DNA from: Linyphia triangularis
Lineage: Eukaryota > Arthropoda > Arachnida > Araneae > Linyphiidae
DNA length: 64,000 nt
Direction of reading: 5' to 3'
NCBI GenBank assembly: GCA_963978545.1
Contig: OZ021721.1
Coordinates: forward strand, 41,302,785-41,366,784
Shown: piece by piece, positions 1-9,825 of the stretch
Layout: each line of letters opens with the position of its first letter
Numbering within the stretch: the first letter of the stretch is position 1
Program-made: the position numbers and the translations under genes
The notes under the pieces: generated by a model
Databases searched by the model: none
What the model saw: the letters and a program-made list of their open reading frames with translations, nothing else
Told to the model about the DNA's origin: nothing

Positions 1-347
1 CGCTCATTAATTCGGTTATGGCCCCTTAGATCGTGTCCACATTTACATGGAAAACTGTGGTATTTTTAGTGGTAATCCTTGCAATCCAGAGTTCCGACCA
101 GACAAAAGGAACACTTTAATATTAGATCAAAACCAATCGGTGTCTCGTCCATCATTATTATATGATAAATCTTAATAACCTTTTGCTGATAGTATAACCG
201 TAGTGCCATGACAGATCTTTCAAATGTCTGCCTTATCAACTGCTGATGGTATGCTCTGTGACTACTGGGGTTGTAACGGGTAATGGGACACCAGGGTTCG
301 ATTCCGGAGAAGGTTGGTTGGCTGGAGTTTAACGGCTCAAAGGCAAC
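1..347 (+). pseudogene. 18S rRNA pseudogene fragment (5' domain), cut by the window edge
   Basis: The stretch follows the 5' domain of eukaryotic small-subunit rRNA in order. Recognisable conserved blocks are TTAGATCAAAACCAATCGGT (about 122), GATCTTTCAAATGTCTGCCT (about 214), TTGTAACGGGTAA (271) and CAGGGTTCGATTCCGGAGA (292). Between the blocks it has many substitutions and small indels, so it is not a working rRNA. After about 312 the likeness fades, with a weak match to the GAG..AACGGCT stretch up to about 347. It probably continues left of the window. It sits in or just upstream of the coiled-coil host gene. I read it from memory of the rRNA consensus. Confidence 0.85.
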
Positions 348-1065
348 ACTTGCAATAATGCGACAAACTTATTGAATTATTGTACTGTCATTGGTCCTTG
401 ATAACTGTGCAAAATTTCAAATTAATCCAACGTTTTGAAGTGGTCAAAAATTGAGTTCAAAGATTTCTTTACATAGATACGTATGAAGCTAATAAAATCA
501 TGTTAAAAAACTACCAGTCAACGAAATATCTCTCTTGACTTATATTGTAATTTCTTGGTTCCAAATGAAGTTTTCAAGATATTTTGTGTTTCAAATGATA
601 AATAATTGTATTTCAAATTTATTTATGAAAGAATTTTGTTATTTAAAAAAAATAACAAAAAAATATATATATCTTGTCAACTTTTGCCATTTTTTAATTA
701 CTCTTCTAAAAAGAGTTTTTCAGTAAAATCCAAATCTAAAATAGGGAAGTTGTTGAAAACAGTTTAGATTACATTATGCAAAAAATCGCTAGTGAAAATT
801 TTGCAAATTAAAGTCAGGAGAATTGTTTGATTGTCCCTTAAAATCGCATAGACTTTGATAGACCTTTCACTTCCTCTTAACAACTGGTATGTACTCAATT
901 GGGGAAATTTGGCTGTCATTCATTAAATTCTAATTTTACTTATTTTCATATGAACAACTCCTTTTAATTGAACCCTTTAAATGGAATTTATTTAATGCTT
1001 TGTGAATATATCTTGTAATGTATTATATTGTTCACAAGTGATGAAACTTCTTGGTTATGTTTTAG
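348..1065. other. A+T-rich intron or upstream sequence, nothing recognised
   Basis: The only open frame is a 63-codon low-complexity one near 535-726, which I take to be chance. The stretch ends in the acceptor TTTTAG of the first visible exon. Confidence 0.6.
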
Positions 1066-1128
1066 GCTACCGCAAAAGAAATACTGTTGGCTCAGTTGCA
1101 GGGTCACCTAACTTCTGCAATGAAAGAG
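1066..1128 (+). CDS. Host coiled-coil protein gene, first visible exon (5' part outside window)
   Basis: A 63-nt phase-0 exon encoding 21 residues (ATAKEILLAQLQ...AMKE), flanked by acceptor TTTTAG (ends 1065) and donor GAG|GTTTGA. The residues have the spacing and charge of an amphipathic coiled coil. It joins in frame to the exon at 14616, and the five visible exons give 183 codons to a stop. The protein looks like the C-terminal coiled-coil rod of a structural or trafficking factor, of the centrosomal or golgin kind. I do not recognise the family and assign no symbol. Upstream exons must lie left of the window, and a further exon inside the 13.5-kb intron that follows cannot be excluded. 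Confidence 0.6.
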
Positions 1129-1510
1129 GTTTGATTTAGATGTTTTCATTCTTTCATCAGTTTTTACATTTTAAACTTTATTAAAATCACAAAAAATTAA
1201 AGCACATATTGATAATATGTAAGGTTTTTAGTTTACTGAGTTTCTGTCATCTAAATATTCTAAAATAAGTTAAATTGACAATGTATGTTAAAAATAACTC
1301 TAACGCAAACACATTTAATAAAATTTTATTACTTTTATAAACAGCATTCAGGATATTTATAAACTTTTACCACTGAGATTGATTTATTGATAAAGGTGTG
1401 AGATACAAATATGCTTCTGTTATGATTTTTAAATTCATAAAATACTTAATTTCGATTGTTATGATTTTTTAAAGTCATTAAATACTTAATTTCTAGATTT
1501 AATTCAATTA

Positions 1511-1680
1511 TCATCAACATTATCTGCAACAAAATCCATGTCTATATTAATTACTTCCAAAGGACTAATGTTGGAAGTATTTTTCTCTACATGAAGTCTA
1601 GAAAGTTTTCTCACTAAGAAATCAAATCTTTTCTCGCTTGCTTCACTCTTGACCATCCAAGGGATTTCTTTATTAAATCA
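1511..1680 (-). other. Short coding-like segment in intron, unrecognised
   Basis: On the minus strand a frame of about 55 codons ends at a TGA at 1511-1513. It reads with balanced composition (FNKEIPWMVKSEAS then ...LVRKLSRLHVEKN) and an acidic tail (DFVADNVDDN). It resembles a piece of a real protein more than A+T-rich noise. An upstream frameshift seems to join it to a further LIKK stretch. It may be a decayed element ORF or an exon of another gene. I do not know the family. Confidence 0.3.
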
Positions 1681-1770
1681 ACCTTGGATGCTCATTCTTC
1701 AAATTAGCTTTTTAGGTTTAAAAGTGGGTTCCTCACTGGTATGTTATAAGGTTCCATTTAAGGTAGGTAA

Positions 1771-1893
1771 TTAAGTTTCTTTTAAGTTGTAGCATTCATT
1801 CACACAGCCTACAATTTAGTTTCTTTTAAGTTGTAGCATTCATTTACACAGCCTACAATTTAGTTTCTTTTAAGTTGTAACATTGATGTGTTA
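1771..1893. repeat. 44-bp tandem repeat, about 2.7 copies
   Basis: The phrase GTTTCTTTTAAGTTGTAGCA recurs at 1775, 1819 and 1863 (third copy with one change), giving an exact 44-base period. Copies one and two both continue with a CATTCATT.ACACAGCCTACAA segment. Confidence 0.9.
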
Positions 1894-2189
1894 GAATTTC
1901 CTTTTGACTTAGAATTAAAAATTTGATCTTAAAATTCATTAGAATACCAAATTTCGAAGTTCTGTGTTTACTTGGATTTGCTCATTTAAACCATAGTAAT
2001 TAAATCTTTTGGTCTGCTAATTTGTGTTTCACGTTATGCTAATATTGTGGTATGTTTCCTTCACATGAGTCCATCATTGTATTGGGTGTTCTAGTTGTTA
2101 TTTTGATTCTGTTTGGGAGGCTGAATCTACTTTGAGAATTTGTTAGCCATTTCTTTTCTCCATTTTTGTTTTTTGTCCATTTGGAAAGA

Positions 2190-3420
2190 GATGCTGTGTA
2201 TTACTCAGACGGTTCGTTTGGAGACAAATCACTTTGCTTTTGAATCTTTTCCATGACGCTTCCTCTACTTTCCGCCCTTCTGATTGGATGTGTGAGTGCC
2301 GCGCTGGAGGAAAAAGAACAGGGTTTGACTAACACTCTTTTGCCGACTCTCGAAGGAGAAAGACGGGCTTTAGGAGGAGAGGGACGCCTTTGTGTTGGAA
2401 GCAGTGTCACCCTGACGTGACTTAGCCATTTTGTTTGCTCTGGTATAGCATAGAGAAACTGCAGTAAATTTTCTCATCTTTTCAATCGCTTTGGATCAGC
2501 CTGAACTTCCACTATGGATACACCCTTCTTGAATTTACCAGCCCTGATGTCCTAGTTTACCCCTCCATCGTCTTGAGCCAGCCCGATGTTCTAGTGTACC
2601 TCTTCAATGTCCAGAGCCATTTTTGTTGACCAGAGCGACTCCCCATCATCCGGGATGACGATTCCAGATCAACTACTTGCCGGTTTGAACTCCTATCAAG
2701 AAATTTCCTTCCATCTTCCCTATCCACACCCGGCCGAAGCACCCAAATCCCAACCACGATATCAAGATGTCTGACATACCCTTTCCTTCAGGGCTCCCAC
2801 AAGGCCTCTAGCCAAACCTGGTTCCAATTTCTTGCCATATCTACTCATCTGGCCGAAGCACCAAATTCCATCCTGGCCTTGCTGGATTTCTGATAGATCC
2901 TCTCCTGCCTGACTCCCTCAAGATCGCCTCCTAGCCAGAGACCCCTTCAAGCTGTGGCACCTACCAATATCGCATCTCACAACGTGTTGCGTGTGCTAAC
3001 GCCAAGTCTCAAACTGCTGGATCAAAAGAAACTGAGGTGAAGAGATGAAAGGCGGATGTAAACATTCTTCCGAACAACACATGTGAACTTAGTGACTGAT
3101 CTCAACCATCTTATATTTAAAAACCTTGTGATCTATCTTAAATACTTAAAACTAATTCTTTAATCATCATAATAAATATTTGTTTAAGTTAATGTACATC
3201 TCATTTTGTTCTTTTTTACGCCAATACTACGACCACGATAAAGCTATCTCTAGTTCCGCACAAGCCTAACCTTCCATAGACTGTCAATCCATGACCTCTC
3301 TTTCCCCGCCAGCGACCACCACTCTACCAGCCAACCGGAGATGCCAGTATCACTCCCTATTCCCATGGAATGGGTGTTCCTTCCAGGTAACTCTGTATTA
3401 TCAATACAGAGTTAAGTGCC
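2190..3420. repeat. G+C-richer interspersed repeat block, class unknown
   Basis: This block is clearly richer in G+C than the introns around it. It contains internal tandem duplications: a ~40-bp unit beginning CCAGCCC(T)GATGT at 2538 and 2578, and a ~118-bp unit beginning GGCCGAAGCACC at about 2731 and 2850. An AATAAA-like stretch lies near 3170. It could be an LTR or other retroelement remnant. No coding domain is readable in any frame, so the class is open. Confidence 0.45.
3388..3414. repeat. Perfect 12-bp stem hairpin
   Basis: TAACTCTGTATT, a 3-base loop ATC, then the exact reverse complement. It lies at the right edge of the G+C-richer block, so it may mark that block's terminus. Confidence 0.8.
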
Positions 3421-3774
3421 AATTTATTTCCTGTGATTTTTAAATTTTTTTTTATTAATTGATGCCAGATCTCTCTTCCGGTTAAAATTTTTATATTTTT
3501 TTTAATGTTTTAGTCAGCCTCTTAGCGAATCAAATTTCAACTCGATCACCCATTTATTCTTAACTGAATGTTATTTATGGATTTTTTATCTATATCTTTA
3601 TTCATGTTGGTAATTTGTTTAAAGTTGAGTACAATAAAGCTCAAGTTATTTCTCAGTAACTGAAGCTGTGGATTCAATTATTGGTGTATTTTTCTAGAAG
3701 ATATAGTAATATTTTCTTTCAGATTTAGTTGTTTTATTCTAGGATTTAGGTAATTTTTTAAAGTTTTAGTCCAC

Positions 3775-3975
3775 TATATATTTTTAAGATTAAAGTATAT
3801 TAGATATAAAAGCTTGCTAAATTGTGAAGTAAGTTTTCCATGAACTTTATTTCAATCAAAACAAATCCGCTCAACTGAGCTTCTATAAATTTTGAATCAA
3901 ACAATATTCAGAAGTGTTGCCACATAGCAAAAAACCAATAACACTGTTATTTTTCTTATAAATACAACTTCAACT
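3775..3975 (-). repeat. copia 3' LTR (left copy)
   Basis: It matches 11254-11455 almost throughout. The inner edge at 3975 abuts a purine run on the minus strand. The outer edge reads TATATA where the other copy has TGTTAA, so the terminal CA (minus strand) is lost here. Confidence 0.9.
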
Positions 3976-3990
3976 CTTCCCCTTATTTAA
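3976..3990 (-). promoter_or_regulatory. copia polypurine tract
   Basis: On the minus strand AAATAAGGGGAAG sits directly against the 3' LTR edge. This is the expected place for the plus-strand primer. Confidence 0.75.
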
Positions 3991-4041
3991 AAGAAAAAAT
4001 GACGCTTTTAAATTAAGAGTCCTAAGTTGCACTTCTGAATT

Positions 4042-5400
4042 TCACACAAGTCCCATCTTTTCACACAGCAGCAACAGTCTTGGTTTGTGTAGGGGCTTTG
4101 TCATTAAATCAGCAAGTTGTATTTCTGTTGAAAGCTGCAGTACATTAATTTCTCCTTCTAACACTTTTTCACAAATGAAGAAATATTTTAAGCTGATGTG
4201 CTTCGTTCTACGATAAAATTCAGGGTTCTGAGCCAGTCTAACTGTAGCACTGTTATAAAAAAAAATTGTCGGCACTTCTTTCAGGGAGGAAACTACTGAT
4301 GAGTCTCTTCAGCCAAATCAACTCTTTTACAGCTTTGTTTGCTGCAACTATCTCAGCTTCAATCGTTGATGTTGCTACCATGGCTTGACGTTAACTTAAC
4401 CAAGATATTTGCACCTCCTGCATATAAAGATATAACTCCACTTGTTGATCTGCCTGCCTGCATGCAACCTCCAAAATCAGCATCACTGAAGCATTCTAAA
4501 ACTCCTGGTCTGTAGTTTGACTTATAGTTAATGCATTTTTGCTTAGTGTTTGCAATACACCTAAAAATACGCTTTACCTTAATCCAGTCTTCTGTTGAGG
4601 GGTTTTCTAATTTGAGTGATAAAACACTAATCGAGTATGCCAGGTCAGGTCTTGTCTCCATCATTAAATACAATAATGCTCTAAATGTTTCACGATAGGG
4701 GAAATCTATTTCACTGACTTCTTCTGAGCAAACTTCTTTATCTTTCAAAATAGGTGTATGAACTGGTTTGCAATCACCTATACCAAATCGTTGATGGATT
4801 TTTGTTGCATATGCTTTTTGATCCATCTTAATGCTTCCATCTTCAAGACGCTGTATTTCTAGTCCTAGGAAATATGATGCTGGCTTGCTGGTGATTTTAA
4901 ACTTTGACTTCAGTTCATCTATGAAGTGACTCGAGTCTTCTTCATCTGTCGCAGCAACCAATCCATCATCCACATAAAGTGCAACAAGTAACTTTTTACC
5001 ATCTTTTTTCTCGAATGAATCAACATTGATCTGCTTTGCTGATCTAAAAGCCAAGGTCCATCATGAATTTTCTGAAACATTTATGCCAGCAACGTAGAGC
5101 CTATTTCAGACTGTACAAACTTTTCCTAAGTCTGTATACTTTATTGGTGCCATCATTATATCATTCCAGTTGATGCATATAAATAGTTTCATCTAAATCC
5201 CCATATAAAAAGGTAGTCAAAACATCAAATTGCATAAGATGCATCCTCTCACTGGCTGCAATGCTTATGAGTGAATGCACAGTTCCTAGCTTTGTGACTG
5301 GACTGAAGGTCTGATCATAATCAATACCTTGTCTTTGTTTGAAGCCTTTAATCACAAGTCTTGCCTTATATTTATCTATGGTGCCATCCGGATTTTTCTT
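4042..5400 (-). pseudogene. copia reverse transcriptase and RNase H remnant
   Basis: Segments in three frames make a copia RT/RNase H. At 5161-5355 is the RT N-part (KGFKQRQGIDYDQTFSPVT..., ...QFDVLTTFLYGDLDETIYM). At 4359-5054 is the catalytic YVDD box (codons near 4962-4979) and the start of RNase H (DADFGGCMQAGRSTSG). At 4042-4275 is the RNase H end (RRTKHISLKYFFICEKV..., QLADLMTKPL). The parts are separated by frameshifts near 5060-5160 and 4280-4360, so no working enzyme is encoded. Domain order and motifs are those of the copia superfamily, which uses RT after integrase, unlike gypsy. Confidence 0.92.
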
Positions 5401-5801
5401 AATTCGAAAAAACCATTTGCTTTATCTGGAAGTGTCTCTAGTGTCCATGTGTCATATTCCTTTAGAGAACTAATTTCAGAATCTATGGCCTTTTTCCAGA
5501 ATTTCTGTTCTTTGCAATTAATAGCTTCTTCATATGACTGTGGTTCATTCACATCACACATGAAAACTTAAGGTGCCATCATATAATCTTCAAAACGTTT
5601 AGGCTTCTTTAATTCACTACATTTTCTTATCTCCATAGTAGACGATTCCTTTTCATCGTCGTTTTCACTTTCTGCACTAGTTTGACCTTCTGAATGTTCT
5701 TGATCTTGCTTCCCTTCATTTTCGAATTCAAGTAACTTTTCAAGCAGACGTATTTCTACAGGATCTTCACAGTTTTTCTGTGGTTTCTCTTGAAATACCA
5801 C
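5376..5801 (-). pseudogene. copia integrase C-terminal tail and IN-RT linker remnant
   Basis: Two open pieces (5376-5561, 5568-5801) bridge integrase and RT. The upstream piece is acidic and low in hydrophobics (ENEGKQDQEHSEGQTSAESE), as in the variable linker of copia polyproteins. The downstream piece has the pre-RT pattern PQSYEEAINCKEQKFWKKAI, common just before copia RT. The frame breaks between them at about 5565. Confidence 0.8.
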
Positions 5802-5968
5802 ATCTCGAGAGCAGATAACTGTGTTTATTTCTCTTATTCTAATACGATATCTTTCATCTCTATCATATCCTAATAAGTAACCCTTTACTGCTTTCTATCC
5901 ATTTTCCTGCGTTTCTGATCAGGTATGTGAGCATAACATAGTGATCCAACTATACACATATGTTTTAC

Positions 5969-6517
5969 TCAAGGTTTTTGTCTTATCAAAGATTCATAAG
6001 GACGTACATTTGATAATGAACTCTTTCCTGTTCTGTTAAAAATATACACAGATATACTAATAAGCTCTGCCCATAATGACAAAGAATATTTAATTTCTAA
6101 ATTTGAATTTTTCAAAGTTCTTGCCATTTGTACAAACGTTCTGTTTTCACGCTCGCTTCTACCATTTTGCTGTGGAGTGTATGGGGCAGTTAATCTTTGA
6201 ACTATTCCACTTTTTTTCAGGATACTTCTAACATTTTCATTTTCAAATTCCCTGCCTTTGTCACTTAAGAACTCTTTGATGTTGTGTCCTAAATTTTTAG
6301 CATGGGAGATCATATTTTCAATAGCTTCTGCAACTTCTGATTTTTGATGTAGAAAAAATACATATCGAAATTTAGTGAAATGATCTTTGAAGACTACAAA
6401 GTAACGATATCTTTTAAAAGATTCATCAAAGGATCCACAAACATCTGCTGAGATAAGTTCTCCAGGTCTTGTGGTCTTCCGTCTAGTACCAAATTTCAAA
6501 CGATGTGCTTTGCCGTA
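5969..6517 (-). pseudogene. copia integrase core, downstream half
   Basis: About 180 codons hold the DDE integrase core. I see ISADVCGSF (first Asp), FLSDKGREFEN (second Asp), TPQQNGRSERENRT (Glu) and SVYIFNRTGKSS. All three catalytic acids are present. The N-terminal part of the same domain lies 3 kb away at 9582-9825, because a DNA transposon sits exactly in between. The frame stays open across 6518 into the inserted element, which creates a false upstream extension. Confidence 0.92.
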
Positions 6518-6522
6518 TATAC
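6518..6522. repeat. Target-site duplication TATAC (left copy)
   Basis: TATAC directly precedes the inserted element, and the same five bases follow it at 9577-9581. Taking out the insert plus one copy leaves the copia integrase frame continuous. Confidence 0.88.
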
Positions 6523-7805
6523 TTAGGATGGACCGAAAATAGCCACACAAAAAAATTTCGAAATCATTTTGGGAATAGTGCGGAAAAGTTGACTAATGGG
6601 TCAACTAGAACACACACAAAATTTTGTCAATTTTGCTCAGTATCTAGCCACGCCCCTCGGGCACTAAAAATGTAGAAAGTGACCAAAAAATGCACTTTTG
6701 AGCCATTTTTTGGAAAATTTTGGAATTTTTTTTTAAAAACCGACTTTGGTATAGCATGGAATAGTTGCCTAATATATCAGTTGGAACACACACAAAATTT
6801 CGTCCATTTTGCTCAATATTTAGCAGCGCCCCTTTTGCTTTGAACAAAAATGTGCCTAATTGTCGCAAAATCTTAACAGATTCGACGTTAGGGGAAGTAA
6901 AAAAAATATTTTTTCGAAATCGGTCTTGGAATAGCGTGAAAAAGTTACCTAATAGGTCTGTTAAAGCGCACAACCAATTTCGTCAATTTTGTCCAATTTC
7001 TAGCCGCGTTCCTCTGGCATTGAACATGTCCAAAAACACACACAAAATTCACTTTTAAGCCATTTTTTTGAAATTTTTGGAAATAATTTTTAAAAAATGG
7101 CATTGACATAGCATAGAATAGTTGCCGAATGTGTCAGAACACACACAAAATTTGGTCCGTTTTGCTCAATATTTAGCCCCTCCCCCTGCTATAAACAAAA
7201 AAAGTGTCTAAATATTAAAAAATCGTAAGATTGGACGTTAGGGTGGACCAATTTTTAAATTTTTTTTTTTTTTTTTAAATCAGTCTTGACATTCAGATCG
7301 TGTGGAAAAGTTGTCTCACGGGTCGGTTAAAACACAGAATTTGTTCAATATCTAGCCCCCTCCCTCTGGCATCAAAAATGTTCGTAACATACAAAATATG
7401 CACTTTTAAGCTAATTTTTGAACAATCACTTAATTTTTTTTTTAAAACCATAATTTTCATAGCACGGAATGGTTATATAATGGGTCAGTTAGAATACACA
7501 AAAAGTTTCATCTATTTTGATCGGAATCCAGGAGCGCTCCTTTGAGTAAAAGTTCAAAAGTAACAATGAAATGTAGCGTATTTTGAATAGGTCACTTAGA
7601 AACCACATAAAAGTATTGTCAATGTTGCTCAATATCCAGCTACTCCTGGCTTTTCAAAAGTCACAAAAATAAATATTATGCATATTATAAATCAGAAGTA
7701 TATTTACTAGTCTAATACTTATTTATATTTAGAAATCGAAAAATTCAAATATTATAAAGTAAAAAAGAGTAGGCATAAAATGCTTATAAAGTGTAGTTTT
7801 CAGAA

Positions 7806-8125
7806 TAGTACTATCCCTTATTATCAAATGTTGGAAGTTCTTTTCTTGCTTGAATCTTAGCCCGTATAAAACCGTCTTTTGTAGCCTCACCACAAACTTT
7901 CGTTAAAGCTTCAGATATGAGTTTAACACTTCTCTCGATTGCTTGTGTGTGACATGGAAACTTCCCAAATGGTTTATAGGAACCTGTTCTTGCCACATAT
8001 CTTCCAATTCTTTATCTTCTCTATACATTGTAAGCAGTGGTTCTGTTATGGTGTACTTTGACCAGTCGATGAGATCAATGTAATCAACGGCATTAAAGTT
8101 GAGTTCGGTAGGTTATGAAAAAGCG
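7806..8125 (-). pseudogene. Transposase-like fragment, left arm
   Basis: On the minus strand one frame gives NFNAVDYIDLIDWSKYTITE. After a frameshift another gives GKFPCHTQAIERSVKLISEA, then GEATKDGFIRAKIQARKELP. I recall similar blocks (..YxxLIDW..ITEPP.., ..CHTQAxERxVKLxxEA..) in uncharacterised arthropod and cnidarian transposon proteins, but cannot name the family. Frameshifted and 5'-truncated. It reads outward toward the left terminus. Confidence 0.6.
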
Positions 8126-8214
8126 TACCTATGTATAATATACATCGGTACTGAAAATCTAACTGATGAGCTTCGTGTATAATCGTAAAGTTTGAGATTC
8201 TGGTTTATGCACCA

Positions 8215-8625
8215 ATGTGGTTCAAGATAAAAATAAAACCACATTTCACGGTTTGGCCTAGACATGTCTGGAAGATGATTTCTCTTTCAATGAAGTTGCC
8301 TAACCATGTCAAGAAAATTACAGACAAAAATAATTTCAAACAATGCATATTTTGCTCATCCGGAAAATATGCTAGTGGCAATGCTAACGGATTCTCAATA
8401 TCATATCCTGGAATTAGCAGTGAGGGGAATCCTAAACATCAGGAATAAGAAATCTGAAGACATACACTTTTTCAAACCTCCTGAACTCAAATTTAAAGCC
8501 GTTGATTACATTGATCTCATCGACTGGTCAAAATACACCATAGCCCGACTACGGCTTACAATATCTACAAAAGATGAAGAATTGGAATCTGGGGGCGCCT
8601 TTAGATTCCCATCAAATGGATGAAA
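8215..8625 (+). pseudogene. Transposase-like fragment, right arm (inverted copy)
   Basis: The + strand frame at 8306-8623 (HPENMLVAMLTDSQYHILEL... then KAVDYIDLIDWSKYTIARLR) is an inverted copy of the left-arm block and extends further upstream. It is cut near 8620, just before the region that holds CHTQAIER in the left arm. Both copies point outward, so the element is two 3' ends joined head to head. Confidence 0.6.
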
Positions 8626-9576
8626 CTTTTTGTGTGTTCTAACTGACCCATTATGCAACCATTATGTGCTATACAAATGCTGGTTTTTAAAAAAAATTAA
8701 TTAATTGTTCTAAAAATGGCTTAAAAGTGCATTTTTTTAATGTTATGGACATTTTTAATGCCACAGGGACGCGGCTAGATATTCAACAAAATTGACGAAA
8801 TTTTGTGTGTGTTTTAACCGACCCATTAGGCTACTTTTCCATGTTATGTCAAGACCAATTTAAAAAAATAAAAATAAATTGGTCTACTCTAACGTCCATC
8901 TTACGATTTTGTGATATTTAGGCACTTTTTTGTTTATAGCAAGAGGGGCACGACTAAATATTGAGCAAAATGGACCAAATTTTTTATATGTTCTAATTGA
9001 CACATAGGCAACTATTCCATGCTATGCTAATGCCATTTTTTTAAAAAAAATTCCAAAAATTTCAAAAAAAACGGCTCAAAAGTAAATTTTTTGTGTGTTT
9101 TTGGACATGTTCAATATCAGAGAGGCGCAGCTAGAAATTGAAGAAATTTGTTTGCATTTTAACTGATCCATTAGGTAACTTTTTCATACTATTCCAAGAA
9201 CGATTTTGAAAAAAAAAAAATTTATCCCCCCCAAACGTCGAATCTGTTACGATTTTGCGACTATTCAAAGCAAGAGGGGCGTGGCTAAATGTTGTGCAAA
9301 ATGGAAGAAATTTTGTGTGTGTTCCAACTGATACATTAGGTAACTATTCCCTTCTATACCAATGCCGGTCTTTAAAATTAATTTACAAGATTTTCCAAAA
9401 AATTTCTTAAAAGTGCATTTTTTTAATCACTTTTTACATTTTCAATGCCAGAGGGGCACAGCTAGATATTGAGCATAATATACGAAATTTTGTGTGTGTT
9501 CCAATTGACCCATTATGCAACTTTACTGCACTGTTCCCAAAACGGTTTTGAAAAAAGTTTTTCCGGCCCACCCTAA

Positions 9577-9581
9577 TATAC
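9577..9581. repeat. Target-site duplication TATAC (right copy)
   Basis: Pairs with 6518-6522 on either side of the nested element. Confidence 0.88.
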
Positions 9582-9825
9582 GTGCTTCATATAGCTGATT
9601 GTCTAACTCAACTTTGAGATTCATTTGTTGTTCAAGAACATTCTTAATATGCCTTTTGTCTTGGTGACCCCAACGCTCGTGGTATAATTGCAGAACAGAA
9701 TCGCCTGTAATAGCTGTATTTACTTCTACTGGATTCTTCTGAATAAGTACTTCCATATGAACTTTATATAGACCACCCCTTATGCTTCTTGTGCCATAGA
9801 GTACAGCCTTGTAGTTAATTTTCAA
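9582..9825 (-). pseudogene. copia GAG-pre-integrase / integrase zinc-binding part
   Basis: The frame encodes the pre-integrase block typical of copia, with LYHERWGHQDKRHIKNVLEQ. It then runs to the insertion point, where it would continue into the YGKAHR block at 6517. The HHCC finger looks decayed: Arg stands where a Cys is usual next to the junction. Confidence 0.85.

Larger units (their letters stand above)
6523..9576. mobile_element. Palindromic DNA transposon nested in copia integrase
   Basis: A 3,054-bp insertion has inverted termini TTAGGATGGACC (left) and TTAGGGTGGGCC (right, reverse strand) and a 5-bp TATAC duplication. Each ~1-kb arm is a chain of ~170-180-bp repeats. These carry the phrase ACACACAAAATTT and alternate between two types, so the full period is about 350 bp. 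The terminal TTAGGG(T)GG motif recurs inside the left arm near 6889 and 7240. The centre carries two opposed copies of a transposase-like 3' portion, each reading outward. I cannot assign the superfamily. The 5-bp duplication and long repetitive termini limit the choice but do not decide it. Confidence 0.85.

Noticed and set aside
1771..1893. A CRISPR array
   Set aside because: The 44-bp units are contiguous without unique spacers, and the sequence is eukaryotic.
2201..2757. Two short minus-strand frames in the G+C-richer block
   Set aside because: No domain, and the second overlaps the internal tandem duplication. G+C-richer sequence alone explains the open frames.
6644..7058. Overlapping 109- and 97-codon frames on both strands
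   Set aside because: They are readings of the ~175-bp repeats of the nested transposon arm and repeat themselves; not genes.
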